In this document: positions 16,902-25,358 of the stretch, piece by piece
Position numbering within the stretch: the stretch's first letter is position 1
How the letters are laid out: each line of letters opens with the position of its first letter
DNA from: Streptococcus sp. Marseille-Q6470
Lineage (GTDB): Bacteria; Bacillota; Bacilli; Lactobacillales; Streptococcaceae
Assembly (NCBI RefSeq): GCF_946902905.1
Contig: NZ_OX336385.1
Location: 124,001 to 188,000 of the forward strand
Direction of reading: 5' to 3'
DNA length: 64,000 bases
The notes under the pieces: model-generated
Database searches by the model: none
What the model was told of the DNA's origin: nothing
The model's input: the letters and a program-made list of their open reading frames with translations, nothing else
Made by a program: the position numbers and the translations under genes

Positions 16902-17175
16902 ATTTGAATTTTTTCTTGATAAAAGTGCGCTGCAATTGTAAAGCGAAAAGACTGAGGCCGATAGCCAAAGCAAATGATAAAACAGTGTTCAATTTTAGCG
17001 ATAAGAACATAAAACTAAAGATAGCCAAAAAGACGCAGAAGCAAGCAATGTTTACAAAAAATAGGACTTCCTTTACACTAGCAACAGAAGTATTCTCTGG
17101 AACATAATCTTGAAACTGGGCAGTTTTTATACTTTCTTGTTCGAACTCATACGGGTGTAGTTTTCTTGCGGGCAT
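16900..17175 (-). CDS. DUF3270 family membrane protein
   Basis: 91 residues with a polar N-terminal tail (about 1-33) and two hydrophobic helices (about 35-58 and 64-80), ending in a basic tail RTFIKKKFK. The predicted topology is both ends inside. The same small gene sits beside ciaRH in pneumococci, which makes a conserved, unexplained neighbour of the two-component system. A GGAGA ribosome site precedes the ATG on the minus strand. No catalytic motif is visible and the function is unknown. Confidence 0.8.
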   Translation of the reverse strand: MPARKLHPYEFEQESIKTAQFQDYVPENTSVASVKEVLFFVNIACFCVFLAIFSFMFLSLKLNTVLSFALAIGLSLFALQLQRTFIKKKFK

Positions 17176-17285
17176 ATTTCTCTCCTTAACAATACATTAC
17201 TATTTTATCATTTTTTAAAGAGAGAATTATTACAGGATTGTTACAAATTGCATAAAATCTGTTATCAAGGCCAATTTCGGTTTTC

Positions 17286-17314
17286 TTGACATGCTGATGG
17301 GAAAATGATAGGAT
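17286..17314 (+). promoter_or_regulatory. Strong promoter upstream of tiny ORF
   Basis: Consensus TTGACA (17286-17291), 17-bp spacer, TAGGAT (17309-17314) with an upstream TGA extension. It is the best -35 match of the whole ciaRH-rpiA stretch, yet the only ORF in reach before the next promoter is 18 codons long. Confidence 0.7.
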
Positions 17315-17369
17315 GAGTAAACCGTTTAAACTTTATTATTTTTCTCTTATTTCAATGAGAGGAAATTTG

Positions 17370-17426
17370 ATGGTTGAAACGAATAAAAATCATACACAAA
17401 TGCAAATAAATTCAATTTTGAAGTAA
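17370..17426 (+). CDS. Possible 18-residue peptide
   Basis: ATG at 17370 follows a GAGAGGA ribosome site with 6-nt spacing and lies about 50 nt after the predicted transcript start. The peptide (MVETNKNHTQMQINSILK) is polar, has no leader or double-Gly motif, and does not look like a known SHP, ComC or BlpC pheromone. It may be a leader peptide, the 5' relic of a longer gene, or chance. I do not recognise it. Confidence 0.35.
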   Translation: MVETNKNHTQMQINSILK

Positions 17427-17489
17427 GGACAGAATTTTTTTAAATTGTAATCAGTCTCACTTTTCTATATAGCTGATTTTTTGGAAATG

Positions 17490-17498
17490 TGGTATAAT
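17490..17498 (+). promoter_or_regulatory. Extended -10 promoter giving a leaderless U32 mRNA
   Basis: TGGTATAAT ends 7 nt before the ATG at 17506, so transcription should start at or next to the start codon. No ribosome site fits in between. Confidence 0.7.
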
Positions 17499-17505
17499 TT
17501 TCTCT

Positions 17506-18435
17506 ATGGAAAAGATTATCATTACAGCAACTGCTGAAAGTATTGAACAAGTAAAACAGCTACTTGAAGCTGGTGTCGACCGCATTTATGTCGGTGAGAA
17601 AGATTTTGGACTTCGTTTGCCAACGACCTTTAGTCATGAAGAATTGCGTGAAATCGCAAAAATTGTCCATGATGCAGGCAAGGAATTAATCGTTGCAGTT
17701 AACGCTCTCATGCACCAAGATATGATGGACCGTATCAAGCCATTCTTGGACTTTTTAGAAGAAATCAAAACGGACTATATCACAGTTGGGGACGCAGGTG
17801 TTTTTTATGTGGTTAACCGTGATGGCTATTCATTTAAAACAATCTACGACGCGTCAACCATGGTAACCAGCAGTCGTCAGATTAACTTTTGGGGACAAAA
17901 AGCAGGTGCATCAGAGGCTGTTTTGGCGCGTGAAATCCCATCTGCTGAGCTCTTTAAAATGCCTGAAATTTTAGAAATTCCAGCAGAAGTTTTGGTATAT
18001 GGAGCTAGTGTGATCCACCATTCTAAGCGTCCGCTCTTGCAAAACTACTATAATTTCACTCAAATCGATGATGAAAAATCTCGTCAACGTGATTTGTTCC
18101 TAGCTGAGCCAAGTGACCCAGAGAGTCATTACTCTATTTTTGAGGACAATCATGGAACCCACATCTTTGCTAACAATGACCTTGATTTGATGACCAAGTT
18201 GACCGAATTAGTAGAGCATGGGTTTACTCATTGGAAACTGGAAGGTCTCTACACTCCAGGACAAAACTTTGTGGAAATTGCAAAACTCTTTATCCAAGCG
18301 CGCAATTTGATTCAAGAAGGTAACTTTACACATGACCAAGCCTTTTTGCTCGATGAAGAAGTTCGTAAGCTCCACCCTAAAAATCGTTTCCTTGATACTG
18401 GATTTTACGACTACGACCCTGATATGGTTAAATAA
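17506..18435 (+). CDS. Peptidase U32 family protein (TrhP/YrrN-like)
   Basis: 309 residues, the short form of the U32 family with a TIM-barrel-like N-terminal domain. Typical blocks are EAGVDRIYVGEKDFGLR near the N-terminus, LIVAVNALMHQDMM in the middle and GFTHWKLEGLYTPGQ near residue 245. Relatives in B. subtilis (YrrN/TrhP1) and E. coli are now linked to prephenate-dependent hydroxylation of tRNA uridine-34 or 23S rRNA rather than proteolysis. In B. subtilis a longer partner (YrrO) sits next door; here none does. It is probably translated from a leaderless mRNA, and a terminator follows. Confidence 0.85.
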   Translation: MEKIIITATAESIEQVKQLLEAGVDRIYVGEKDFGLRLPTTFSHEELREIAKIVHDAGKELIVAVNALMHQDMMDRIKPFLDFLEEIKTDYITVGDAGVFYVVNRDGYSFKTIYDASTMVTSSRQINFWGQKAGASEAVLAREIPSAELFKMPEILEIPAEVLVYGASVIHHSKRPLLQNYYNFTQIDDEKSRQRDLFLAEPSDPESHYSIFEDNHGTHIFANNDLDLMTKLTELVEHGFTHWKLEGLYTPGQNFVEIAKLFIQARNLIQEGNFTHDQAFLLDEEVRKLHPKNRFLDTGFYDYDPDMVK

Positions 18436-18440
18436 ACATC

Positions 18441-18470
18441 AAAAACCCGAAATAAAATGTTCGGGTTTTT
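18441..18470 (+). terminator. Rho-independent terminator after the U32 gene
   Basis: AAAAACCCGAA (18441-18451) pairs with TTCGGGTTTTT (18460-18470), loop ATAAAATG region. Confidence 0.9.
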
Positions 18471-18501
18471 CTAATATTTGGATGAATTTGAAGCGTATTC
18501 A

Positions 18502-18510
18502 TGATATAAT
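18502..18510 (+). promoter_or_regulatory. Extended -10 promoter of the rpiA-deoB operon
   Basis: TGATATAAT, perfect -10 (18505-18510) with TGn, 29 bp before the rpiA start. It should drive rpiA through at least the amidotransferase gene. Confidence 0.7.
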
Positions 18511-18538
18511 AGAAGTAGCTCTATTTGGAGGTATATAA

Positions 18539-19222
18539 GTGGAAGATCTGAAAAAAATGGCAGGGATTAAGGCTGCCGAGTTCGTCAAAGATGGTATGGT
18601 TGTCGGACTTGGGACTGGCTCCACTGCCTACTATTTCGTCGAAGAAATAGGTCGTCGTATAAAGGATGAAGGCTTACAGATTACAGCTGTAACAACTTCT
18701 AGTGTAACTAGCAAACAGGCAGAAGGCCTCCAGATTCCTCTTAAGTCTATTGATCAAGTGGAATTTGTAGACCTGACAGTCGATGGTGCAGATGAAGTAG
18801 ACAGTCAGTTTAACGGAATCAAAGGTGGTGGGGGGGCCCTTCTCATGGAAAAGGTTGTCGCAACTCCATCTAAAGAATATATCTGGGTTGTTGATGAGAG
18901 CAAACTAGTTGAGAAACTGGGTGCTTTTAAATTGCCTGTAGAGGTAGTTCAATATGGTGCCGAACAGGTCTTCCGTCGATTTGAACGAGCTGGCTATAAA
19001 CCTAGCTTCCGTGAAAAGGATGGCCAACGTTTTGTGACAGACATGCAAAACTTTATCATCGATTTGGCCCTGGAAGTGATTGAAGACCCAATTGCTCTTG
19101 GGCAAGAATTGGACCATGTCGTTGGTGTTGTCGAGCACGGCTTGTTTAACCAAATGGTGGACAAGGTCATCGTTGCTGGACAAAATGGCGTTCAGATTTT
19201 AACTTCAACAAAAGCAAAATAA
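18539..19222 (+). CDS. rpiA: Ribose-5-phosphate isomerase A
   Basis: Interconverts ribose-5-phosphate and ribulose-5-phosphate in the pentose phosphate pathway. 227 residues with the family motifs GLGTGSTA (about 22-29), DGADEVD (catalytic Asp region, about 81-87), [13 protein letters not shown] and [12 protein letters not shown]. It starts at GTG, supported by a GGAGG ribosome site 8 nt upstream and by the usual N-terminus. As first gene of the nucleoside operon, it would feed ribose-5-phosphate released by DeoB into central metabolism. Confidence 0.97.
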   Translation: MEDLKKMAGIKAAEFVKDGMVVGLGTGSTAYYFVEEIGRRIKDEGLQITAVTTSSVTSKQAEGLQIPLKSIDQVEFVDLTVDGADEVDSQFNGIKGGGGALLMEKVVATPSKEYIWVVDESKLVEKLGAFKLPVEVVQYGAEQVFRRFERAGYKPSFREKDGQRFVTDMQNFIIDLALEVIEDPIALGQELDHVVGVVEHGLFNQMVDKVIVAGQNGVQILTSTKAK

Positions 19223-19241
19223 TCAAAAAAGGAGACACACT

Positions 19242-20453
19242 ATGCCAAAATTTAATCGTATTCACTTGGTGGTACTAGATTCTGTAGGAATCGGTGCAGC
19301 ACCAGATGCTAATAACTTTGTCAATGCTGGGGTTCCTGATGGTTCCTCAGACACTCTTGGACACATTTCAAAATCAGTAGGTCTGAATGTCCCAAATATG
19401 GCAAAACTTGGTCTTGGAAATATTCCTCGTGAAACACCATTGAAGACAGTTCCAGCTGAGAGCAATCCAACTGGTTACGCAACTAAGTTAGAAGAAGTCT
19501 CTCTAGGTAAAGATACCATGACTGGCCACTGGGAAATCATGGGACTTAATATCACTGAACCGTTCGATACTTTCTGGAATGGATTCCCAGAGGAAATCTT
19601 GACAAAAATCGAAGAATTCTCAGGTCGTAAGGTCATTCGCGAAGCTAACAAACCTTATTCTGGTACAGCAGTTATCGAAGACTTTGGACCACGCCAAATG
19701 GAAACAGGCGAGTTGATCATCTATACATCAGCTGATCCAGTTCTTCAAATCGCAGCTCACGAAGACATCATTCCTTTGGATGAACTCTACCGTATCTGTG
19801 AATACGCTCGTTCGATTACATTGGAGCGTCCAGCTCTTCTTGGACGGATCATTGCTCGTCCTTACGTTGGTGAGCCAGGAAACTTCACTCGTACGGCTAA
19901 TCGTCGTGACTTGGCAGTTTCACCATTTGCACCAACTGTTTTGGACAAATTGAACGAGGCTGGTATTGATACATACGCGGTTGGTAAGATTAACGATATC
20001 TTCAACGGTGCAGGGATCAACCATGATATGGGCCACAACAAATCAAACAGCCACGGTATTGACAACTTGATCAAAGCGATGAAATCAGAAGATTTCAAAC
20101 ATGGTTTCTCATTCACCAACTTGGTTGACTTCGACGCTCTTTATGGACACCGTCGTAATCCTCATGGTTACCGTGATTGCTTGCATGAGTTTGATGAGCG
20201 CTTGCCAGAAATCATTGCAGCCATGCGTGAAGATGATCTTCTTTTGATTACGGCTGACCATGGTAACGACCCAACCTATGCTGGTACCGACCATACTCGT
20301 GAATATATTCCACTTTTAGCTTACAGTCCATCATTTAAAGGTAATGGATTACTTCCAGTTGGGCACTTCGCTGACATCTCAGCAACAATTGCGGACAACT
20401 TTGGTGTTGAAAAAGCCATGATAGGTGAAAGCTTCTTGGATAAATTAGTTTAA
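19242..20453 (+). CDS. deoB: Phosphopentomutase
   Basis: Moves the phosphate of (deoxy)ribose between C1 and C5, linking nucleoside phosphorolysis to the pentose pathway. 403-residue alkaline-phosphatase-superfamily metalloenzyme: N-terminal metal site with [13 protein letters not shown], phosphorylated Thr in [10 protein letters not shown] (about 87-96), and C-terminal metal ligands in [13 protein letters not shown] and [10 protein letters not shown]. An AAAGGAG site precedes the ATG. It lies 19 nt after rpiA and 1 nt before the DUF1697 gene. Confidence 0.97.
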   Translation: MPKFNRIHLVVLDSVGIGAAPDANNFVNAGVPDGSSDTLGHISKSVGLNVPNMAKLGLGNIPRETPLKTVPAESNPTGYATKLEEVSLGKDTMTGHWEIMGLNITEPFDTFWNGFPEEILTKIEEFSGRKVIREANKPYSGTAVIEDFGPRQMETGELIIYTSADPVLQIAAHEDIIPLDELYRICEYARSITLERPALLGRIIARPYVGEPGNFTRTANRRDLAVSPFAPTVLDKLNEAGIDTYAVGKINDIFNGAGINHDMGHNKSNSHGIDNLIKAMKSEDFKHGFSFTNLVDFDALYGHRRNPHGYRDCLHEFDERLPEIIAAMREDDLLLITADHGNDPTYAGTDHTREYIPLLAYSPSFKGNGLLPVGHFADISATIADNFGVEKAMIGESFLDKLV

Positions 20454-20454
20454 G

Positions 20455-21012
20455 ATGATTCGCTACGCTTTACTTGTTAGAGGCATTAATGTCGGTGGAA
20501 AGAATAAGGTAGTCATGACTCAACTGCGTCAAGAATTGACGGAACTGAGATTAGAAAATGTTGAAACCTACATCAATAGTGGCAATATCTTCTTTGACAC
20601 CAATATTCCTAGAATTCAGTTAGTTGAGGATTTAAAGGGATTCTTTGAAAGGCACTATCCATTTATCCAAAGTTTTTCCTTATTTTCTAACGAAGACTAT
20701 GAAGAAGAGCTTAGAAATCTTCCTGATTGGTGGGACCATGAGATGGCTCGAAAGGATGTGCTCTTATACACTGAGGGCTTGGATGTGGATCAAGTTATCG
20801 AGAAAGTGAACAGTTTGGAACTGGTCGATGAAGAGCTTCATTTTGGAAAATTAGGGATCTTCTGGGGTAAATTGTCAGAAGCTAGCTACTCTAAAACAGC
20901 CTATCACAAGCACTTGCTTAAGATGCCTTTCTATGGCAATATTACCATTCGTAACGCTAATACCTTTGACAAAATTGGTCAATTTTTAAAACATAAAAAA
21001 GGAGATACCTAA
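20455..21012 (+). CDS. DUF1697 domain protein
   Basis: 185 residues with the DUF1697 hallmark start MIRYALLVRGINVGGKNKV and the NVETYINSGNIFFDT block. Family members are soluble and have no established reaction. It begins 1 nt after deoB and its stop overlaps the punA start by one base (TAATG), so it is embedded in the nucleoside operon and probably translated in step with it. A link to nucleoside or nucleic-acid metabolism is context-based inference only. Confidence 0.9.
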   Translation: MIRYALLVRGINVGGKNKVVMTQLRQELTELRLENVETYINSGNIFFDTNIPRIQLVEDLKGFFERHYPFIQSFSLFSNEDYEEELRNLPDWWDHEMARKDVLLYTEGLDVDQVIEKVNSLELVDEELHFGKLGIFWGKLSEASYSKTAYHKHLLKMPFYGNITIRNANTFDKIGQFLKHKKGDT

Positions 21013-21821
21013 TGACATTTTTAAATAAAATCAATGAAACAGCAGCATTTTTGAAGGACAAAGGAATCGAAGCTCCTGAGTTCGGTTTGATCCTTGGTTC
21101 AGGTCTTGGAGAATTGGCTGAAGAAATCGAAAATGCAGTCGTAGTAGACTACTCTGACATTCCAAACTGGGGTCAATCAACAGTAGTCGGACACGCTGGT
21201 AAATTGGTTTATGGTGATCTTGCTGGACGTAAAGTCTTGGCCCTTCAAGGACGTTTCCACTTCTATGAAGGAAACCCATTGGAAGTGGTGACTTTTCCAG
21301 TTCGTGTCATGAAAGTGTTGGGATGTGAAGGAGTTCTTGTAACCAACGCTGCCGGTGGTATCGGCTTCGGTCCTGGTACCTTGATGGCAATCACTGATCA
21401 CATCAACATGACAGGTCAAAACCCATTGATCGGTGAAAACTTGGATGAGTTTGGCCCTCGCTTCCCAGATATGTCGAAGGCTTACACTCCAGAATACCGT
21501 GTAACTGCACATGAAGTGGCTCAAAAACTTGGAATCAAACTTGATGAAGGTGTCTATATCGGTGTTACTGGTCCAACTTATGAAACACCTGCAGAAATTC
21601 GTGCCTATAAGACACTTGGCGCTGATGCTGTCGGAATGTCAACTGTTCCAGAAGTTATCGTTGCGGCTCACTCTGGCTTGAAGGTTCTTGGAATTTCATG
21701 TATTACTAACCATGCTGCTGGTTTCCAAGAAGAACTCAACCACGAGGAAGTTGTAGAAGTGACCGAACGTGTTAAAGGTGACTTCAAAGGCTTGCTTAAA
21801 GCGATTCTTGCTGAATTGTAA
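21012..21821 (+). CDS. punA: Purine nucleoside phosphorylase, trimeric PNP-I type
   Basis: Splits inosine/guanosine-type nucleosides into base and ribose-1-phosphate. 269 residues with the phosphate site GLILGSGLGEL (about 25-35), VVGHAGKLVYG, the catalytic-loop segment GRFHFYEG, LVTNAAGGI and the purine-site strand AVGMSTVPEVIVA. It belongs to the trimeric guanosine/inosine family, distinct from the hexameric DeoD encoded downstream at 23980, so the operon carries both PNP classes. A GGAGAT ribosome site lies in the end of the upstream gene. Confidence 0.96.
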   Translation: MTFLNKINETAAFLKDKGIEAPEFGLILGSGLGELAEEIENAVVVDYSDIPNWGQSTVVGHAGKLVYGDLAGRKVLALQGRFHFYEGNPLEVVTFPVRVMKVLGCEGVLVTNAAGGIGFGPGTLMAITDHINMTGQNPLIGENLDEFGPRFPDMSKAYTPEYRVTAHEVAQKLGIKLDEGVYIGVTGPTYETPAEIRAYKTLGADAVGMSTVPEVIVAAHSGLKVLGISCITNHAAGFQEELNHEEVVEVTERVKGDFKGLLKAILAEL

Positions 21822-21822
21822 G

Positions 21823-23061
21823 ATGATGAAAGCACGACTCCAAAGTCTGCCCTATGGCTGGCGTCTGCTTTTAGCGACCGTCGCTTTAGGAATAGGAACA
21901 GGTCTGGTCGGAATCGCCTGTCATTTTCTACTAGATGGCGTACAAAAGTTGGCTTTCGGCCAAGAACGATCTGATCTGCTCCAGCAATTTCGGGAAGCCG
22001 GAGGTCTTCGTAGATTTCTTGTCTTATCTGTGACAGGGCTTTTGGCAGCAGGATTCTGGTATGTTTTGCAGAAACGTTATAAGATCCTGTCTATTCGTAA
22101 GCAAATTGATCAGGTTGGAGATAGAGAACCAGCACCCCTAGCCCATATCCTTCATGCAAGTATGCAGGTTGCGATTGTCGGAGCTGGCGCTTCGGTCGGA
22201 AAAGAAGGAGCTCCACGTGAGGTTGGGGCACTTATAGCTGGTCGTTTGGGAAAAGTTTTGTCCTTGACGATCAAAGAGCAAAGAGTTTTGATTGCTTGTG
22301 GAGCTGGAGCGGGGTTAGCTGCGGTCTATCAGATTCCCTTTGCTAGTAGCTTGTTTGTCTTTGAGACCTTAGGGTTGTCCTATCGCTGGAAAAATGTCTT
22401 ACTGGTCTTGTCCAGTACTTATCTAGCGGCTTGGGTGGCCCAACCAATCGTTGGTCATGGTGCTATTTACCACCTGTCGCAAGTTCATTGGTCAGCAAGT
22501 GGTTTCTTGCAGGCTGTCTTAGTGGCTCTATTGGTTACTCCATTGGCACTTGCCTTTCGTTTTCTAGCCAAACAGGCTAGTCGCAAACGGCGGAAGGATT
22601 GGACCATTCTATGGGCTCTGCCTTTAGCATTTATGGTGCTAGCTGGTATTGTGATCTTTTACCCGATTTTTATGGGGAATGGACAGGTTCTAGCTCAAGC
22701 CGTTCTATCAGGTCAACCATTTTCTAATCTAGCCTTGATCTTGGTCGTGAAAGGGCTCCTGGTCTATATCCTCTTGAGTAATGGTGCCTATGGGGGAACC
22801 TTGACGCCATCATTTGCCTTAGGAATTGGATCTGGTTATTTGGTGACCATGATTCTTTCTGCAGTTGGCGTTCTACTAGATCCTGCTCTAGGAATGTTGC
22901 TTGGAGCGACAGTCTTTTTAGGGACAACATTACAAGCTCCCATGACTGCCATTGCCCTAAGTCTTGGTTTTACAGGACAGAGCTGGGCCTTGATTCTACC
23001 GCTGGCACTATCTACTGGTGTGTCTTATGTGATTCAAAATAGATGGGAGAATAAACGATGA
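21823..23061 (+). CDS. ClC-family chloride channel/transporter
   Basis: 412-residue polytopic membrane protein of the ClC family (EriC-like). The anion-pathway motif GASVGKEGAPREVGAL (with the gating Glu) is present. So are the helix-pair segment GAGAGLAAVYQIPFASSLFVFE and the C-terminal GTTLQAPMTAIALSLGF. I start at ATG 21823, right after punA's stop; the frame is open upstream but would overlap punA. It may exchange chloride or fluoride for protons; the selectivity cannot be read. It overlaps the next gene by 4 nt (ATGA). Confidence 0.92.
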   Translation: MMKARLQSLPYGWRLLLATVALGIGTGLVGIACHFLLDGVQKLAFGQERSDLLQQFREAGGLRRFLVLSVTGLLAAGFWYVLQKRYKILSIRKQIDQVGDREPAPLAHILHASMQVAIVGAGASVGKEGAPREVGALIAGRLGKVLSLTIKEQRVLIACGAGAGLAAVYQIPFASSLFVFETLGLSYRWKNVLLVLSSTYLAAWVAQPIVGHGAIYHLSQVHWSASGFLQAVLVALLVTPLALAFRFLAKQASRKRRKDWTILWALPLAFMVLAGIVIFYPIFMGNGQVLAQAVLSGQPFSNLALILVVKGLLVYILLSNGAYGGTLTPSFALGIGSGYLVTMILSAVGVLLDPALGMLLGATVFLGTTLQAPMTAIALSLGFTGQSWALILPLALSTGVSYVIQNRWENKR

Positions 23062-23768
23062 GAGTGCATTTTGTTTTGCACGAAACTTTTGAAGTACCTG
23101 GTGCCTATCTAAAGTGGGCGCAGGAGCGTGGTCATCAGGTGAAAATGACCAAGGTCTACGAGCGGGAAGCTCTACCTGAGACAGTGGATGAAATCGATTT
23201 TTTGATTGTCATGGGAGGACCACAATCGCCAGATGAGGATCGCGCAACCTTCCCTTACTATGATCCGCAAGCTGAGATTGAACTAATTCAAAAAGCTATG
23301 AAGGCGGATCGCTACATCGTTGGTGTCTGTCTTGGTGCGCAGCTCCTGTCTGTAGCTTATGGCGCAGAGTATGAACATAGTCCAGAACGAGAGATTGGTG
23401 TTTATCCGGTGGACCTAACCCTTGAAGGATTAGCAGATCCGAATGTCGCCTTATTTGGTGAGAGCTTTGATTCAGGACACTGGCATGGAGATATGCCGGG
23501 ATTGACAGAGGATGCTGTTGTCCTTGCGACCAGTCAAGGTTGTCCACGGCAGATTATACGCTTCAGTCCTAAACACTATGCCTTCCAAGCTCACTTGGAA
23601 TTTGATCCAGAAGCAGTCAATCTCTTAATTGCTGCAGATGGTGAAGCCGCTTTGGAAGCCCAAAGTCAAAAATTGCCATTTGTCGAAAAACCTGAAGCCA
23701 TCCGTGCTTACGATTATCAAGAAATGAATGCAAAATTATACGCATTTTTGGATTCATTAACAAATTAA
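23058..23768 (+). CDS. Class I glutamine amidotransferase-like protein
   Basis: 236 residues with a complete glutamine-hydrolysing triad: C91 in GVCLGAQL, H179 and E181 in QAHLEFD, plus the oxyanion strand LIVMGGPQSP. It is a stand-alone GATase1 domain without an attached synthetase (GuaA-like relatives are misnamed GMP synthases). The acceptor of the released ammonia is not known. It starts inside the ClC stop codon (ATGA), so translation is coupled, and it ends the tightly packed rpiA block. Confidence 0.92.
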   Translation: MRVHFVLHETFEVPGAYLKWAQERGHQVKMTKVYEREALPETVDEIDFLIVMGGPQSPDEDRATFPYYDPQAEIELIQKAMKADRYIVGVCLGAQLLSVAYGAEYEHSPEREIGVYPVDLTLEGLADPNVALFGESFDSGHWHGDMPGLTEDAVVLATSQGCPRQIIRFSPKHYAFQAHLEFDPEAVNLLIAADGEAALEAQSQKLPFVEKPEAIRAYDYQEMNAKLYAFLDSLTN

Positions 23769-23788
23769 AAATAAGAGAGGAAGAGCAT

Positions 23789-23806
23789 GTGTTCTAATTT
23801 GAACAC
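23789..23806 (+). other. Short hairpin in the deoD upstream region
   Basis: GTGTTC, loop TAATTT, GAACAC. A 6-bp perfect stem without a T-run, 20 nt past the amidotransferase stop. Its role is unknown. Confidence 0.45.
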
Positions 23807-23878
23807 GAGCGGAAAGCTTTTCTAAATAAAAAATATACACAGAAAGGAAGGGTTAACTGTATTCGCTGAACTGAATAT

Positions 23879-23965
23879 GGGCGGAGAACTGTGGAAAAAA
23901 GATAAACTGTCTAGCATCTGTGATGCTTCGTCAGTTTCCTATTTTTCCTTTGTTCTCTGTCGCCC
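23879..23965 (+). ncRNA. Structured cis-RNA element before deoD (copy A)
   Basis: Long imperfect hairpin. P1 pairs GGGCG-GAGAAC (23879-23889) with GTTCTC-TGT-CGCCC (23952-23965). A TGT/TTT internal loop follows. P2 pairs GGAAAAA with TTTTTCC (23893-23899/23942-23948). An AGAT/CCTA internal loop follows. P3 pairs AAACTG with CAGTTT, capped by AGCATC/GATGCT. A second copy with different stem sequences but the same plan lies before parC (43161-43248). The deoD ATG is 14 nt downstream with no ribosome site between, while an AAAGGAAGG lies upstream of the hairpin. It suggests translational control or a dispersed repeat. Confidence 0.7.
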
Positions 23966-23979
23966 TTTATATCTTAAAC

Positions 23980-24690
23980 ATGTCTATCCATATTGCTGCT
24001 AAGCAGGGTGAAATTGCTGATAAAATTCTTCTTCCTGGGGATCCTCTTCGTGCGAAATTTATCGCTGAGAATTTCCTTGAAGATGCTGTTTGCTTTAACG
24101 AAGTCCGTAACATGTTTGGTTACACAGGAACTTACAAAGGTCATCGTGTATCTGTCATGGGTACTGGAATGGGGATGCCATCTATCTCCATCTATGCGCG
24201 TGAGTTGATTGTAGATTACGGTGTGAAGAAATTGATTCGTGTCGGAACTGCTGGTTCTTTAAATGAGGACGTACATGTCCGTGAATTGGTATTGGCACAA
24301 GCTGCTGCCACCAACTCAAACATCATCCGCAACGACTGGCCTCAATACGATTTCCCGCAAATCGCTAGCTTTGACTTGCTAGATAAGGCTTATCATATCG
24401 CCAAAGAGCTTGGCATGACTACGCACGTAGGAAATGTATTGTCATCGGATGTCTTTTATTCAAACTACTTTGAAAAGAATATCGAACTTGGTAAATGGGG
24501 CGTGAAAGCTGTCGAAATGGAAGCAGCAGCTCTTTACTATCTTGCGGCTCAACACCATGTTGATGCGCTGGCTATCATGACGATTTCAGACAGTTTGGTT
24601 AATCCAGATGAGGATACAACCGCTGAAGAACGCCAGAATACCTTCACTGATATGATGAAGGTTGGTCTAGAGACTTTAATTGCAGAATAA
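23980..24690 (+). CDS. deoD: Purine nucleoside phosphorylase, hexameric DeoD type
   Basis: Phosphorolyses purine (deoxy)nucleosides, typically including adenosine. 236 residues: [20 protein letters not shown] start with the phosphate-binding [36 protein letters not shown] and the active-site block [14 protein letters not shown]; the catalytic Asp sits in TISDSLV. I chose ATG 23980 because it gives the standard DeoD N-terminus; the longer frame from 23920 would translate the RNA hairpin. No ribosome site lies directly upstream. The gene is separated from the rpiA block by 211 bp. Confidence 0.95.
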   Translation: MSIHIAAKQGEIADKILLPGDPLRAKFIAENFLEDAVCFNEVRNMFGYTGTYKGHRVSVMGTGMGMPSISIYARELIVDYGVKKLIRVGTAGSLNEDVHVRELVLAQAAATNSNIIRNDWPQYDFPQIASFDLLDKAYHIAKELGMTTHVGNVLSSDVFYSNYFEKNIELGKWGVKAVEMEAAALYYLAAQHHVDALAIMTISDSLVNPDEDTTAEERQNTFTDMMKVGLETLIAE

Positions 24691-24700
24691 AAAGAAACAC

Positions 24701-24737
24701 AAAAGGAAGACTTTCTGGATGAAAATCTTCCTTTTTT
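24701..24737. terminator. Bidirectional terminator between deoD and the kinase-like gene
   Basis: AAAAGGAAGA (24701-24710) pairs with TCTTCCTTTT (24726-24735), with a T-run on either strand. It separates converging genes. Confidence 0.85.
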
Positions 24738-24775
24738 AGTCATTCAGCCCATGCTGACCTTAATGAAACGTTACT

Positions 24776-25294
24776 CTATTCTCTATTTTTAAGAGATTGC
24801 AAGAAACAATCAATCTCTGCTTGAGAATGAAGAATACGCAACTTTTCTGGGTAAGTATTGCTTAAGTGTTGGTATCTTTCCTTAGCATTTTTTGTTCGTC
24901 CATCCCAGAGAATCCAACGGATAAACTCCCAGTCAAAACGTTCAGGACACCCTGCAGCAATACTTTCTCTGACTTTTCCTCTGTATTTAAGATAACGCTT
25001 AAAGGCTCGAAGCAGACAATTCCAACGTGAGAAATTTAGAAAGATGATTTGATCTGCTTCTTTCATTCTTTCCTCGTAATAACACCAAGAATAATTACCA
25101 TCAATCACCCAATCGGAATGTTCGGTGAGAAAATCTCTCATCTCTTTTAACATCCAATCGCGGTCACTGTCTACCCAGCCTGGCTGAAATTGAAGAGTGT
25201 CCATATGAAGTTTGGGAATGGAGTAGTAGCGAGACAATTTTTCTGCTAGAGTTGACTTACCTGCTCCAGAATATCCTATAATCGTAATTTTCAT
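24776..25294 (-). CDS. P-loop kinase-like protein (FlaR / topology-modulation family)
   Basis: 172 residues of the small P-loop NTPase group often annotated as DNA topology modulation protein FlaR and related to adenylate kinase. Walker A is IIGYSGAGKSTLAEKL at the N-terminus. A conserved DTLQFQPGWV follows, then WVIDGNYSWC and the basic helix SRWNCLLRAFKRYLKYRGKVRES. The DNA-topology label comes from old genetics and is weakly founded; a small-molecule kinase role is more likely. I chose ATG 25294 because the GGAGG ribosome site precedes it; the frame's TTG at 25306 lies upstream of that site. Confidence 0.85.
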   Translation of the reverse strand: MKITIIGYSGAGKSTLAEKLSRYYSIPKLHMDTLQFQPGWVDSDRDWMLKEMRDFLTEHSDWVIDGNYSWCYYEERMKEADQIIFLNFSRWNCLLRAFKRYLKYRGKVRESIAAGCPERFDWEFIRWILWDGRTKNAKERYQHLSNTYPEKLRILHSQAEIDCFLQSLKNRE

Positions 25295-25317
25295 GATAAC
25301 CTCCAAAAATTTGGTAC

Positions 25318-25339
25318 AAAAAAAGCTCCGAAGAGCTCA
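25318..25339 (-). terminator. Rho-independent terminator of rpsT
   Basis: On the minus strand GAGCTC, TTCG loop, GAGCT and a run of seven T. The UUCG tetraloop makes it very stable. Confidence 0.88.
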
Positions 25340-25358
25340 TTTTGTTTTCAGTTATTAA

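Larger units (their letters stand above)
17176..17505. other. 330-bp divergent intergenic region with a promoter and tiny ORF
   Basis: Between the DUF3270 gene and the U32 gene. It holds a strong plus-strand promoter (17286-17314), an 18-codon ORF with a ribosome site (17370-17426), a palindrome GTTTAAAC (17333-17340) and a weak hairpin AATCAG/CTGATT (17449-17478) followed by T residues that could end the short transcript. No longer gene is present on either strand. Confidence 0.7.

Noticed and set aside
23920..23979. N-terminal extension of DeoD in the open frame
   Set aside because: DeoD proteins begin MSIHIAA; the 20 extra residues come from the 3' strand of the hairpin.
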